This document shows positions 23,683-37,604 of a stretch of 64,000 bases of DNA, piece after piece. Position 1 is the stretch's first letter, and the number at the start of each line of letters is the position of its first letter. Location of the stretch: NCBI GenBank assembly GCA_958298945.1, contig OY282605.1:42869499-42933498 (forward strand), read 5' to 3'. Origin of the DNA: Atherix ibis (lineage: Eukaryota; Arthropoda; Insecta; Diptera; Athericidae). The position numbers and the translations under genes were made by a program. The notes beneath the pieces are model-generated. The model saw only the letters and a program-made list of their open reading frames with translations. It was not told the DNA's origin and did not search any database.

Positions 23683-24341
23683 CGAGGTCTGTTCGAAAAG
23701 TATCGCGAATTTTGAATTTCCGCGGGTTACGTATATTTAATGTTCGATTTTTTTGTGGCGTTATGTTGGTATTCATGTCTCGCACTTTCGGTTAATTTTT
23801 GACAGCTGCTTTGCTTGCATGTGTTTAGGCTCGTCTTCGATTTTTACCCATTGTCGACCAAAAACAACATCGCATTAACACTGCTAAGGAGCTGTTGGAC
23901 TCTGTCCGCGACGATTCAAATTTGGTCCAGAGTGTCATAACTGGTGACGAATCATAGGTTTGTAGTTATAACGTGGAAACCAGTGCTCAATCATCCCAAC
24001 GGAAGCTGCCGCACGAGCCAAGACCGAAAAAGCGCGACAAGTTCGCTCGAATGTGAAGGTTTTCCTTACAATTTTCTTCGATTGCAGGGGCGTGGTGCAT
24101 CATGAGTTCTTCTCACACGGTAGAACGGTGAATAAGGAATATTACCTGCAAGTAATGCGCAAGTTACGCGAACCAATCCACCAGAAACGCCCGGATTTGT
24201 GGAAGAGCAAAAATTGGCTTTTGCACAATGACAACGCTCCTGCTCACGCATCGTTGCTTGTGCGGGAATTTTTGGCCAAAAACAACACACTAATAATGCC
24301 GCAGCCACCGTATTCCCCAGATCTGGCCCCCTATGAAATTT
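23683..24341 (+). mobile_element. Mariner M2, copy d (3'-truncated) with transposase pseudogene
   Basis: The left terminus CGAGGTCTGTTCGAAAAGTA follows TA at 23681-23682. After a deletion of the N-terminal coding region the plus strand reads LLDSVRDDSN, VITGDES (first Asp) with a stop right after, [35 protein letters not shown] (second Asp) and PQPPYSPDLAPYEIY. It breaks off in the third-Asp block (normally APCD) and continues straight into element A. Confidence 0.75.
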
Positions 24342-25137
24342 ATTAAAAAAATTCCTTCACTTAAATTTTCTTACACACATCTTACGTACAACGGCACTGA
24401 TATATTTTCTGGTAAACATTGAACTGCCAACATCACATTTGCTTACATTTATTAAATGACGAACTTTTCAATTTTTAATCACTCTTTGGACCAAATAATT
24501 AATTAAAAGCCATTTAAACACATTACGAGTATAAACTAAATTTTTGTTAATTTCTCTAGTAAAAATAAAGATGTCAACTTACGCGAAATAAAAAAATTTC
24601 CGGCTACCTCATTTTGTTGAATTACCAGTAAACCTTTATAAAACACTTCATTTTCTTAAATGTCAAAATAACCACCTTATAAATGCGAAAATAACCATTT
24701 GAAAAACAACAAAAGTAATGCAAGCTTTTCGGTATGCTACCACTTTCATGGAGAATGGCGTTTTTTAAAACCCTCCGAAAGTCTACAAACGTTGAGACTT
24801 TCGGAGATATTTAATTGATATTGACGAAATAAATAATAAATCTAAAATACCAAAAGATTGTATAAAAAATAAATATTGCCTTTCGTTGTGTTTAAATTGT
24901 ATTTTTTGTTTGCAATAAGTGAGTTAACATGAATATAAATTATGCTTTTGCAATTCAATAAATTCCTATTACGAAAACTAGATGTCAGTGGGTGTCAGTC
25001 GACATAAAAAAATCTACACAAAAGTATGCAAGCGTTACGATTTCTCGCCGCTTTTGCAATAATTTAGACAGAAAATTGTGTATACATATACGAAAATCTA
25101 ACGTACGGGCATATCCAGGTATTCTTTAATCTAAAGT
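24342..25137 (+). mobile_element. Element A, copy 5 (left end missing)
   Basis: The sequence matches the right two thirds of element A and ends with the right TIR at 25137. It starts at the breakpoint of mariner copy d, so the two were joined by deletion or by insertion of one into the other. Confidence 0.65.
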
Positions 25138-25545
25138 AAATCGCCTTATACAACACCCCCTGTTACACGGTTATTCACATCAATAAGTTCTGATTGGCAG
25201 CGCTCCTATTCAAAAGATCTAAGTCCAAATTGTATAGTTCCCAAGATAAAAACCACTCATGCAAGGACGCACGCGTTAGTACTATCCCGAAGAAGTGTTA
25301 GTCAGGACCTGAAGGCGATTCTAGTTGAAGCCTTCCAGCACTGCTACAACGAATGAAAAAGCTGCCCAACGGAGCTACTTTGAAGAGAATAACATCCGCT
25401 CATACGCTTATAACTAGATTGGATGGATGGGTTCTGTGACTTGAATTCTTGTGTAGTGTAGGATCTCTATGAAGCACTTCCAATTTTGAAAATTTTTTGC
25501 TATGATTTTGCATACTAGCAATTTAGTTTAGGATAGTCCCTTCTA
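25138..25545 (-). mobile_element. RTE-like LINE 3' piece, second copy
   Basis: Closely matches 13490-13940, including the exact junction to the element A right end. Contains only the C-terminal tail and 3' region of the LINE; reading frames are broken. Confidence 0.6.
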
Positions 25546-25779
25546 TCATTGCCTGTTGTTGTGTTTAAACTGTATTTTTTGTTTGCAATAAATTAACTAA
25601 AATTAATATTAATTGTGCTTTTGGAATTCAATAAATTTCTATTACGAAAACTAGATGGCAGTGTGTGGTATGTTTACATAAAAAAATCTACACAAAAGTA
25701 TGCAAGCGTTACTATTTCTCGCCGCTTTTGCAATAATTCGGCCAGAAAATTGCTTATCCAGGAATTCTTTAATCTAAAG
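25546..25779 (+). mobile_element. Element A, copy 6 (right end only)
   Basis: About 230 bases match the right terminus, ending TTCTTTAATCTAAAG at 25779. Confidence 0.65.
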
Positions 25780-26219
25780 GCAATTAATAATGATTTTATT
25801 GTATTTTAAATTTAGATATTTACACAGAGACCCACCATATGCAATTAAATTAATATTTTATAATTACATATAAAATGAACTATCAAAAACTATTTATTAT
25901 CATTATTATAATAATTTCATTCAGTCAAAGTTTCTTCAAAGATTAACTTTTATATTTAAACAAAAATACTATATTTTTAAACATATTTTATGTTGCATTT
26001 TCAATTTTTGTTTGAAAAAGAAAAACAAGATTAAAAAAATTTGAATGTACACACCACAGCACAAGAAAATAATAGCAGATAGAAAACTCTTTATAAAGAG
26101 TTGATGATAACCTTTTCTGTTATCGGAAAAGTTCATATAAATAATTACATTCATAAGATTTCGGAAACCAGAACATATTAATAATATTAGTTTTTTTTTC
26201 GTTTTTTTTTTTTAAATAG

Positions 26220-27872
<1,653 letters not shown>

Positions 27873-27928
27873 TAAGAAATATTATCTAATTTTTGATTTA
27901 TTTTACTATTATTATACAACAAAAAAAT

Positions 27929-27934
27929 AATAAA
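27929..27934 (+). terminator. Possible proximal polyadenylation signal of drk
   Basis: AATAAA lies 57 bases after the stop codon. In DNA this AT-rich such hexamers are expected by chance, and a longer 3' UTR is equally possible. Confidence 0.25.
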
Positions 27935-30900
27935 AAACGATCACCAACTTTTTTCCTTCTCTATTTGTCGGGCTGAAAATGCATACATTCAACCCCCCCT
28001 ACCCCCCTTATATATAATAGCTACATAAATATAGAAATGAATATCTGATATCTGCTCTATATTATTATGGATATTTTATATATTATTATAATTAAAGAAA
28101 ATAAAAATGAAGAAATTTTATTTAAAAAAAAAAAAAAAATTTCATAAAAATTTAAGTAAATGTTTTTTTTTTGGGGAATTTCTAAGAAGCAGATAATTGT
28201 AAAAGAAGTAATAATTTATATTGAAAGAGAAAAAAAACGAAGAAAATCATATAAAAATATTAACGAATTAAAAGAAAATATTAATTAGAACAGGAGAAAA
28301 ATATTCTAGTATACATATACACACATGAAATAATAATAATTAATAATATCGAGAAAAAAATAAAATAATAATAATTTTAGAAATCGTATCGTAGAAACAA
28401 TTTTTATTCACAAAAAAAAATAATAATAATAATAATGATTGTAGTAGAGTAACAATTATGATAAATATATACACACACACCCAGAATAATTTTCAATACA
28501 TACACATATGACTAAATAAAATTGAAATAGTAACAAAAAATATATATAATAAACTCTCTTCCATAGAATGAAATGCTACCATTTATATTAAATTTAATTT
28601 TTTTTTACACACATATATATATATATATACACCTACATAATAAATATTTAATACAAAAATAAATAAAAACAAAAAAAAATTATATATAACAAATTTATAC
28701 GATTGTGTTTGAATGGGAAAAAAAACCAGAAAAAAATTTATGTAATCTCCAATTGAAGAAAAAAAAGGAAAATTCATTAAAAATACATTTGTAAAAAACA
28801 AATATTTTTTATAAATATATTATAATTGTTTGTTTTTATCTTAAATTTCATTTTCCATTAAAAATTTATTTTTAATGATATTATTTATTTTTTCTTTTTC
28901 ATTTTGGTTGTGAAAATTTCACGCATAAAAAATTTTTTGCAATGTTTTTTTTTTGTTATTTTTTTTGTTTTGTTTTAAATTACAAATTCGTGTTTTCGGT
29001 GAAAAAAAAAGAGTTGAGAACAACAAAAAAACTCTTTGAAATTATTTCTTAAAAATAATATAATTTATTTTTTATTTATTGACTAATTTTGAAATATTTC
29101 ACAGAAATCTTCGAGTTGCTATAATAACAAAAAAAAAATATGTTTTTTATTATTAATAATTTTATTTTTTCTATACTTCAGAATATATTTTTCAAATATT
29201 TAAAGCTGGAAAATTATATTATTATTGGCGTAAAAGTAAATTCGAAATTATAATTGCCGTTTGGAAATTAATTAATTTTTCAATTTGATAAAGAATTCAA
29301 GATATTGAAAAGTTTGTAAAAATAAATAGTACAAAATTAGGAATAGAACACGAAAAATAGAATCTTTTAAATGGTTTTTCTTTTAATTTTATTTATTTCA
29401 ATTTTATTCAACAAACACTTCATAATTATCTGTTAACATTTTCATCCACGCTCGCACAAAAACATTTGAACGCACATACATTTTTCAATATTCGATTATA
29501 ACGCCTGTTAAAAAATATTCATTTTTCTCAACAAAAAATGAGGAAATTTTATTGAAATCGTTCAAATTTATGGAAAACTTTTCTAAAAAATTTCTATTTT
29601 CTCATTGCCATTTTGACTTAATAAGTATTCGCCATAATTATTTAAATAAAAAAAATTTTATCCAATACGATAACATTCACAAAAATATACAAGTAGATAT
29701 AAAAATTCTGAAGTATAAAATATTGTTAGTTATTTTTTTTTTTTTTTTTTTAAAAAGAAGAAAAAAAATAAAATAATATATATACAAGCATCTATTTTGT
29801 TTTACAGCAACTTTATTTGTTTTTATTAAAAATTAATTATTAAAAAAAAATGGATTTTATTCCATTTTTTCTATAGATTTTTTTTTTAAACAAAAATAAT
29901 TTCTTTTTTTCTCCTATATTTTTATTATATGTAAAAATATTTATTAGGTCAAATTTTCGAAAAAGGAAATGGTTTTTTTTTTACAAATTGAAAATTAAAT
30001 TGCACTTATTTTTTTTTTATTAAATTTTATTCATAAAACAGTCGCAATAAAGAAGAAAAGAACAACAACAACAACAAAAAAAAAACATAAAAAAAACGTT
30101 AAAAAAAATTTGTTCTTATTTAAAAAAATTTTACTTTTAATATATTGATATTTTTATTTTATTTGTAAGTTTACTAATATAAAAAGAAAAAAAAAAGATT
30201 ATGCAAAAATAAAGGTTGAATAATACCATATGTTCAATTTTTGAGTTTTCTTTTGTGATGTTGTATAATTAGTTTTAAATGGGGAAAAAAATGAAAAAAA
30301 ATTAATTTTTTTTTAAAGTAAAAAATAAATTTAAAAAAAAATCAACAAAGCACGCATACACAAATTATATTTTCATTTATTTTAAAAAATTGACAAAATC
30401 CAATATTTTTATAAATATTAAAATAATTGAAAAATAAATATTTTTATTTTTGAATTTTATGTTTTTATTATTATTATTATTATTATTATCATTATTAGTA
30501 TTTTTATTATCATAATTATTATTGTCATAGCTATTAAAAAAAAATATCCTCTTAAAGTTTTCTATCAAACTCTAATTTTATTATATAATATTTTGTATTT
30601 CGTTAAAACTCTGACAATCATTAAAAATACAAAATTTACGCTATTGTTTAAAAAGAGAAAAATTTCTTATATTAAAAAAAATTTAAATTGCGTTTTTAAA
30701 TGATTTCCTCTTTGTTTTAAATACATTTTATTAGTTAATTTATTTTTGATTTTATATAGAAAAGATTCAAATTATCAATAATATATAATATGTTGTGTAT
30801 TAAAAAAATTGAAAATCATAAATAATCAATCCTTTTATAGGAAACAAAATACTATCTACTTTTTTCTTATTACAAAAAAATACGAGTATGATACATAAAA

Positions 30901-32036
30901 AATAAAACAAATACATTAAAATTTATAGTAAACAGAACATAAAAATTGGATTTGTATAAAATGAAAAGAAATTGGAGAAAAGAAGTCAAAATACATTTTT
31001 TTTAACTCTTTTATTATATTTTTATAATATTTTTTTTAAATATTTGCAATATCATAAGATTTTCATTGAATGATTACAATTAATATATTGTATTTATTAA
31101 AATTAATTTTCCATTAAAAAAAAAAAAGAAGAAAAGAAACCAATCAAAGAAGCTAGAATTAAATGAATTAATTTTTCGTATAGAAAGAAAATTTTACTAA
31201 TGGCAGAATTTATTTAATGAAAATTTTAATCTTTTAATTAAATAAGATTAATAAAATCATATCCAGATATTTTATATTATGGCCAAAAAAAATATTTGCT
31301 CAGATTTGTGAATCAATTTAATAAAGCATTTTCTAACTAGAAAAAATAAATACAATTAAATAATATTTGCTAAGCTATGATAGAAAAAGTAGAGTTGCTT
31401 AATTTTTGAAATTTCAATTATTCTAAATTGTATAAAAATTTATATAATCATACTCTTTATTATTAATGTGCTATTTATAGTATTATTATTATTTGTCATA
31501 AAATATTTATTAAGATACTATATATATGGTATATATATATAGAGTATCTTTAAAAATAGTTTGTAGAGATGGCTTTTAATATCGATCAGTGTATTATTGT
31601 TTATAAAAAATTATTTTCCCATAACAGAAGAATATTGTCACAAAATATAATACCGATAACTGAATTCTAATCTAAAAATTTTAAATTGTTATTAATAAAG
31701 GATATTTTTCTGACTTCTTCAAAAATTTATATATTATTTTTTAAATAATGAAAAAAAAAATATAATAATAATGATAAATAAAACGGATGTAAAATAAACA
31801 AAACCAATAAAATCATGCACAATTTTTCATTTTCTTATACACAAAAATAGTTACAATAATAATGATTAGTAATAATGATATTAATAATAATAATAATAAT
31901 AATAATTAAGTAAAATCAAAATATTTTATAAATGGAAAAATGAAAATATAATGTCTTTTGTGCAAGAGAAACTGTATAGTTAAGAAATATAGGAAAAATT
32001 CTATTGTGAGAAATACGAAAAACAATGAGAGAAAAA

Positions 32037-32039
<3 letters not shown>

Positions 32040-32089
<50 letters not shown>

Positions 32090-32090
32090 G
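32040..32090. repeat. (TTA)n microsatellite
   Basis: Roughly seventeen uninterrupted TTA units. Confidence 0.95.
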
Positions 32091-33320
32091 GTATAATAAA
32101 AAAAAAAGAAAAAATATTTTTTTATAGACGGAATTAGTATAGAGAGCAGAAAAGTAACATAATAATAGGGCTTTATTGTTTTGGACATTAAAATTAGAAA
32201 TTAAATAATACAAGAAACATTGTATGTAATAAAAAAAAAATAATACAAATGATAATAACTATAATAATTAATAAATAATAGTAATAATAATAATTATAAT
32301 TATTTTATTAATAGTAATATATAAGAAGTAAAATAATAATAATAATAATAATAAACAAATAATCTTAATAAATATAATAATAATATTAAATAAATAATAT
32401 ATCGAAACACCAGTTTTTCTTTTCTTAATGTGCTTTTTAAATATTTACATTTGATATTGTATTTTTAATAAAAAAAAGATTTTTTTATAAATGAAGAAAA
32501 TAAAAAACAAGAAGAAATTAATAAAAACTTCTAATAAGATTGACTTGTAATGTTTACAAAAAAAAAGATAAAAAAATTTAAAAAAAAAAACAAAAAAAAA
32601 AGAAGAAGAAGAAAAACACCATAAAACATAACAAATCAAAATTTTCATTTTTAAATCATAATAATCTTAATTTAATTTAGTTAATAAGTTATTTTACTAT
32701 TGGTTCGTTGTTTTGCCATTATCGTATATATATTATTAATAATAAAATATATGCAAAATTAAAAAGAAATTAATAAAAATAAATAAATATTAGTTATATC
32801 AAATATGATCGGAATGAAAGAAAAAAGGAACATTAGCATTCAAAATTAACAAAAAAAAAAAAAAAAAAAATCGAAACAAGAAAGTAGGAATAAAAGAAAA
32901 TATTAATAAATATTTAATAATGATTATAATTATTATTATAAAAATGAAAAATACATATTGAAAAGGAGGTAAAATCATTAATAAAAGTAGAATATGTATG
33001 ACATCTGAATTAAATCATATGGTCTATATACGAGATGAAAATTGAATAAATAAATTTATTGAAGGAAGAGAAAAAAATGTTGGGCTTTAATACCCACCAT
33101 AATTTATATGTCATTTTTTTCAAAAAAAAAATAAAAAGTCTTTTATTTATTAAACCTAACTCTAGATTTTTATAGAAGAATATTTTTTGTACCTATTTAT
33201 GTATTTTAAAAATAGATTTTGGTTTAACGTTATTATCTTCAAAGGATTATTAAGCATTTATACGACAGTCCCCATTACACAGCACTACTCTTATGTATTC
33301 TAATGAATTCTATAAAAAAA

Positions 33321-33344
33321 GCGGATTTAAGCTTATACACCTGG
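33321..33344 (-). repeat. Solitary mariner M3 terminus, facing away from copy b
   Basis: The reverse complement of the M3 end lies here, followed by TA at 33345-33346, and 130 bases before the left end of copy b. It is either a remnant of a neighbouring copy or an outlying part of the rearranged element. Confidence 0.6.
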
Positions 33345-33474
33345 TAAAAATAAATTATAAAACAGAAAAGTATGGGCTGCACTACATTATCAAAATTAGT
33401 TATTATAACTCCATGCATTTTCTGTCAGTAGCACAATTACAACTGAATCGTTATATATATAAGTGTTTATGTAC

Positions 33475-34192
33475 CAGGTGTATAAGCTTAAATCCGCTGT
33501 TTGGTCATAGATGGCGTGAGTGAGCGTATTAAGCTACCATGGGCACGCCATACTTTTTTTTATGAGTTTGACATCTGTCAACATAAATCAGTGCACACTG
33601 TCAGCAATTTCGTACAACAACATACATTTTTCCTTTGGTAATCATGTCTTGTTTTGTGCCAGAAAAAGATCATATGCGGGAAGCTCTGATTACCAGGTCT
33701 CAACATCTCATAGTAGACGATACCCTGCTGATCCCACCAAACGCACAGCATCGTCTTCCATCCGAAGTGTGGTAAAATTGTCGATGCCCACCAACAACTG
33801 ATCAAATTGCACCGTGCTCTGCGTAAAAAAAGGACGGATTATCAACAAAGACATGACAAGCTGATTTTCCTCCACGAAAACGCACCATCGCACACGTCAA
33901 AAATGGTCCCAAACTACTTGGAGACACTCAACTGGGAGGTGCTACCCCACTCCGCTTATACACCATACCTGGCCCCTTCGATTCTTACGAAGACGTCCGA
34001 AAATGGCTTGATGAGGGGTTTGCCTCGAAAGAGAAGGATTTTTTTTGGTGTAGTATCCACAAATTGCCCGAGAGATGGGAAAAATGTGTAGCTAGCGAGG
34101 GCTAGTACTTGGAAAAAATTTGTTTTTGCTTTCTATGAACAAACACGTGTTTTTTTTATTAAAAACCAACGGATTTAAGTTTATATACCTAG
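33475..34192 (+). mobile_element. Mariner M3, copy b, with an internal inversion
   Basis: The left end CCAGGTGTATAAGCTTAAAT begins at 33475 after TA; the right end is a similar inverted sequence ending near 34192. The plus strand starts MSCFVPEKDHMREAL at 33643, the family N-terminus. From about 33692 to 33780 the sequence is family sequence in reverse: the minus strand reads KTMLCVWWDQQG. From 33783 the plus strand resumes with HQQLIKLHRALRKKRTDY, FLHENAPSHTS (second Asp changed to Glu) and PRKRRIFFGV. The N-terminal half and the first-Asp block are missing. Confidence 0.75.
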
Positions 34193-34413
34193 TGTATAAG
34201 ATGCATGTCGAGATTACAAAGTTGCAGTAAGGATAGTAGGCGGAATACAGCGACATTGTCCGAAATTTTTTAACGTTATTGGACGCGCGCGTCGTACTCT
34301 CAGTTGTATGTCAGTTATAGTTTATTAGCACAAGAATAATGACGCAATTATAGTTACGCAGCTAAATAATTATTACCTAGTGAAATAAATATTATTATTT
34401 AAAAAAAAATTAC

Positions 34414-34816
34414 CATGACCAAACAAAAAAGAAAAAAAGAGATTATTTCAAGATGTGTGGACAGAAAAGTATGGCTGTATCGAAAATGGTGACAAATTGA
34501 TATGTACTTTTTCTACCGCCAGGACTTCAACAATATTGAGTGACATTTTTCTTCAAAACATAAAGATGTGAGTGAAATGGCAAATAAAGATAATCTGAAT
34601 TTACATTGCTAAACATGTATTAAATTTTGGAAAACAAAACGAATTCTTAAAGAGTTTTTGTTACCAGCAACAATCACGCTATATCTGCCAGCTTTGTTGT
34701 AGCTCTTAGCATTGGTACCAACCATTAAATGGAAAACCATTAACAGACAGCGAGTTTTTGAAAAAAACGTATTCATAAATTGTTCCAAACCCTTATTTAA
34801 TGACTTTTCAAATAAA
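34414..34816 (+). pseudogene. hAT-like (GTF2IRD2/SCAND3-type) transposase fragment
   Basis: Frames on the plus strand give KKRLFQDVWTEKYGCIENGD then KLICTFSTARTS, followed by SFVVALSIG and NGKPLTDSEFLKKTYS. These match, in order, the N-terminal zinc-finger start (F-W-EKY-F-E---K--C) and the S---S--IAK-GKPFTDGEF-K block of hAT-derived proteins. Frameshifts and stops are present, and the 13-bp array begins inside the next codons. Confidence 0.5.
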
Positions 34817-37247
34817 GTAGACATTTTCAGTACAAATTTTCAGAAGAAATTTTTAGTACAAATTCTCAGTATAAATTTTCTGTAGAAATTTTTAGTAGAA
34901 ATTTTCAGTAGAAATTTTCAGTAGAAATTTTCAGTAGAAATTTTCAGTAGAAATTCTCAGTACAAATTTTTAGTAGAAATTTTTAGTAGAAATTTTTAGT
35001 AGACATTTTCAGTAGAAATTTTCAGTACAAATTCTCAGTACAAATTCTCAGTACAAATTCTCAGTACAAATTCTCAGTACAAATTCTCAGTACAAATTTT
35101 CAGTAGAAATGTTTAGTACAAATTTTTAGTAGAAATTTTCAGTAGAAATTTTGAGTAGAAATTTTCAGTACAAATTTCGGTAGAAGTTTTTATTAGAAAT
35201 TTTCAATAGAAATTTTTAGAACAAATTTTTAGTACAAATTTTCAGTAGAAATTTTCTCTAGAAATTTTCAGTAGAAATTTTCAGTAAACATTTTCAGTAG
35301 AAATTTTCTGTAGAAATTCTCAGTATAAATTTTCAGTAGAAATTTTCAGTAAACATTTTCAGTAGAAATTTTTAGTAGAAATTTTCAGTAGAAATTTCAG
35401 TAGACATTTTCTGTAGAAACTTTCAGTACAAATTTTCAGTGCAAATTTCAGTAGAAATTTTTAGTAGAAACTTTCAGTAGAAATTTTCAATACAAATTTT
35501 TAGTAGAAATTTTCTGTAGAAATTTTCAGTAGAAATTTTCAGTAAACATTTTCAATAGAAATTTTCAGTAAAAATTCTCAGTACAAATTCTCAGTACAAA
35601 TTTTCAGTACAAATTTTCAGTACAAATTTTCAATACAAATTTTCAATACAAATTTTTAGTAGAAATTGTCAGTAGAAATTTTCAGTAGAAATTTTTTCTA
35701 GAAATTTTTAGTAGAAATTTTTAGTAGAAATTTTAAGTAGAAATTTTTAGTAGAAATTTTTAGTAGAAATTTTGAGTAGAAATTTTGAGTAGAAATTTTG
35801 AGTAGAAATTTTCAGTAGAAATTTCAGTAGGAATTTTTAGTAGAAACTTTCAATACAAATTTTTAGTAGAAATTTTCAGTAGAAATTTTCAGTAAACATT
35901 TTCAGTAGAAATTTTTAGTAGAAATTTTTAGTAGAAATTTTTAGTAGAAATTTTATTAGAAATTTTCAGTAGAAATTTTCAGTAGAATTTTTTAGTAGAA
36001 ATTTTTAGTAGAAATTTTCAGTAGAAATTTTTAGTAGAAATTTTCGGTAGAAATTCTCAGTTAGAATTTTTAGTAGAAATTTTTAGTACAAATTTTCAAT
36101 ACAAATTTTTAGTAGAAATTTTCAGTAGAAATTTTCAGTAGAAATTTTTAGTAGAAAATTTTAGTAGAAATTATCAGTAGAAATTTTCAGTCGAAATTTT
36201 TAGTAGGAATTGTTAGTAGAAATTTTCAGTACAAATTTTCAGTAGACATTTTTAGTAGAAATTTTCAGTAGAAATTTTTAGTAGAAATTCTCAGTACAAA
36301 TTTTCTGTTGAAATTTTCAATACAAATTTTCTGTTGAAGTTTTCAATACAAATTTTTAGTAGAACTTTTCAGTAGAACTTTTCAGTAGAAATTTTCAGTA
36401 AAAATTTTCAGTAAAAATTTTCAGTAGAAATGTTTAGTACAAATTTTAAGTAGAAATTTTCAGTAGAAATTTTCAGTAGAAATTTTCAGTAGAAATTTTG
36501 AGTAGAAATTTTCAGTACAAATTTCAGTAGAAGTTTTTATTAGAAATTTTCAGTAGAAATTTTTAGTACAAATTTTAAGTACAAATTTTCAGTAGAAATT
36601 TTCAGTAAACATTTTGAGTAGAAATTTTTACTAGAAATTCTCAGTACAAATTTTCAGTAGAAATTTTCAATACAAATTTTTAGTAGAACTTTTCAGTAGA
36701 AATTTTCAGTAGAAATTTTCAGTAGAAATTTTTAGTCGAAATTTTTAGTCGAAATTTTCAGTAGAAATTTCAGTAGACATTTTCTGTAGAAACTTTCAGT
36801 ACAAATTTTCAGTACAAATTTCAGTAGAAATTTTTAGTAGAAACTTTCAGTAGAAATTTTCAATACAAATTTTTAGTAGAAATTTTCTGTAGAAATTTTC
36901 AGTAGAAATTTTCAGTAAACATTTTCAATAGAAATTTTCAGTAGAAATTCTCAGTACAAATTTTCAGTACAAATTTTCAATACAAATTTTTAGTAGAAAT
37001 TTTTAGTAGAAATTGTCAGTAGAAATTTTCAGTAGAAATTTTTTGTAGAAATTTTTAGTAGAAATTTTTAGTAGAAATTTTTAGTAATTTTTAGTAGAAA
37101 TTTTTAGTAGAAATTTTTCGTAGAAATTTTTAGTAGAAATTTTTAGTAGAAATTTTTAGGAGAAATTTTTAGTAGAAATTTTCAGTAGAAATTTTTAGTA
37201 GAAATTTTCAGTAGAAATTTTCAGTAGAAATTTTCAGTAGAAATTTC
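34817..37247. repeat. 13-bp minisatellite, block 1
   Basis: Unit GTAGAAATTTTCA with variants GTACAAATTCTCA, GTAAACATTTTCA and GTAGAAATTTTTA. Roughly 185 units. Left border lies in the hAT-like fragment. Confidence 0.95.
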
Positions 37248-37604
37248 ACAACGATCAATTCTGAAGTGTACTGTCATCAGTCGGACAAATTGAATGATTC
37301 ACTTAAAGGAAAAAGGCCAGAATTTGTCAATAGGAAAAGTATAGTGTTCCAACAGGAACCACATACAAGTTTGACTACTCGTCGAAAGCTTTTAGAGCTT
37401 GAATGGATATACTACCACACCCATCATACTCTCCAAACCTAGCACCTTCTGATTATTATTTGTTACAGTCTCTAGAAAATTTTTTAGATGGTAAAACGTT
37501 TAATTCAAATGAGGAGGTCAAAAATCACTTGGATCAGTTTTTTACCAGCAAAGAACAAAAATGTTATGAGTTATGAGCGTGGAATCATGCTACTGCCATG
37601 TAAA
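37248..37604 (+). pseudogene. Mariner M5 transposase piece, copy 1
   Basis: The plus strand reads TTINSEVYCHQSDKLNDSL, KGKRPEFVNRKSIVFQQ, a deletion that removes the second catalytic Asp, then PHTSLTTRRKLLELEW. After a frameshift come LPHPSYSPNLAPSDYYLLQS and FNSNEEVKNHLDQFF. It is cut at GCTACTGCC and joined back to the minisatellite. Confidence 0.8.

Larger units (their letters stand above)
27873..33320. other. AT-rich, transposon-free interval, possible long drk 3' UTR
   Basis: About 5.4 kb of extremely AT-rich, simple-sequence DNA immediately downstream of drk. It has ATT/TAA microsatellites near 28418, 30459, 31876 and 32040 and many A and T runs. None of the transposon families that crowd the rest of the window was recognised here. 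No convincing frame was found. Transcript data would be needed to say how much is 3' UTR. Confidence 0.4.

Noticed and set aside
1..26219. drk exon 1 (26 codons expected)
   Set aside because: Searched by eye for the conserved N-terminal SH3 start and its donor; not found, so it is probably outside the window or too divergent to see.
31916..32188. Frame with a long Asn run
   Set aside because: Produced by the TTA microsatellite.
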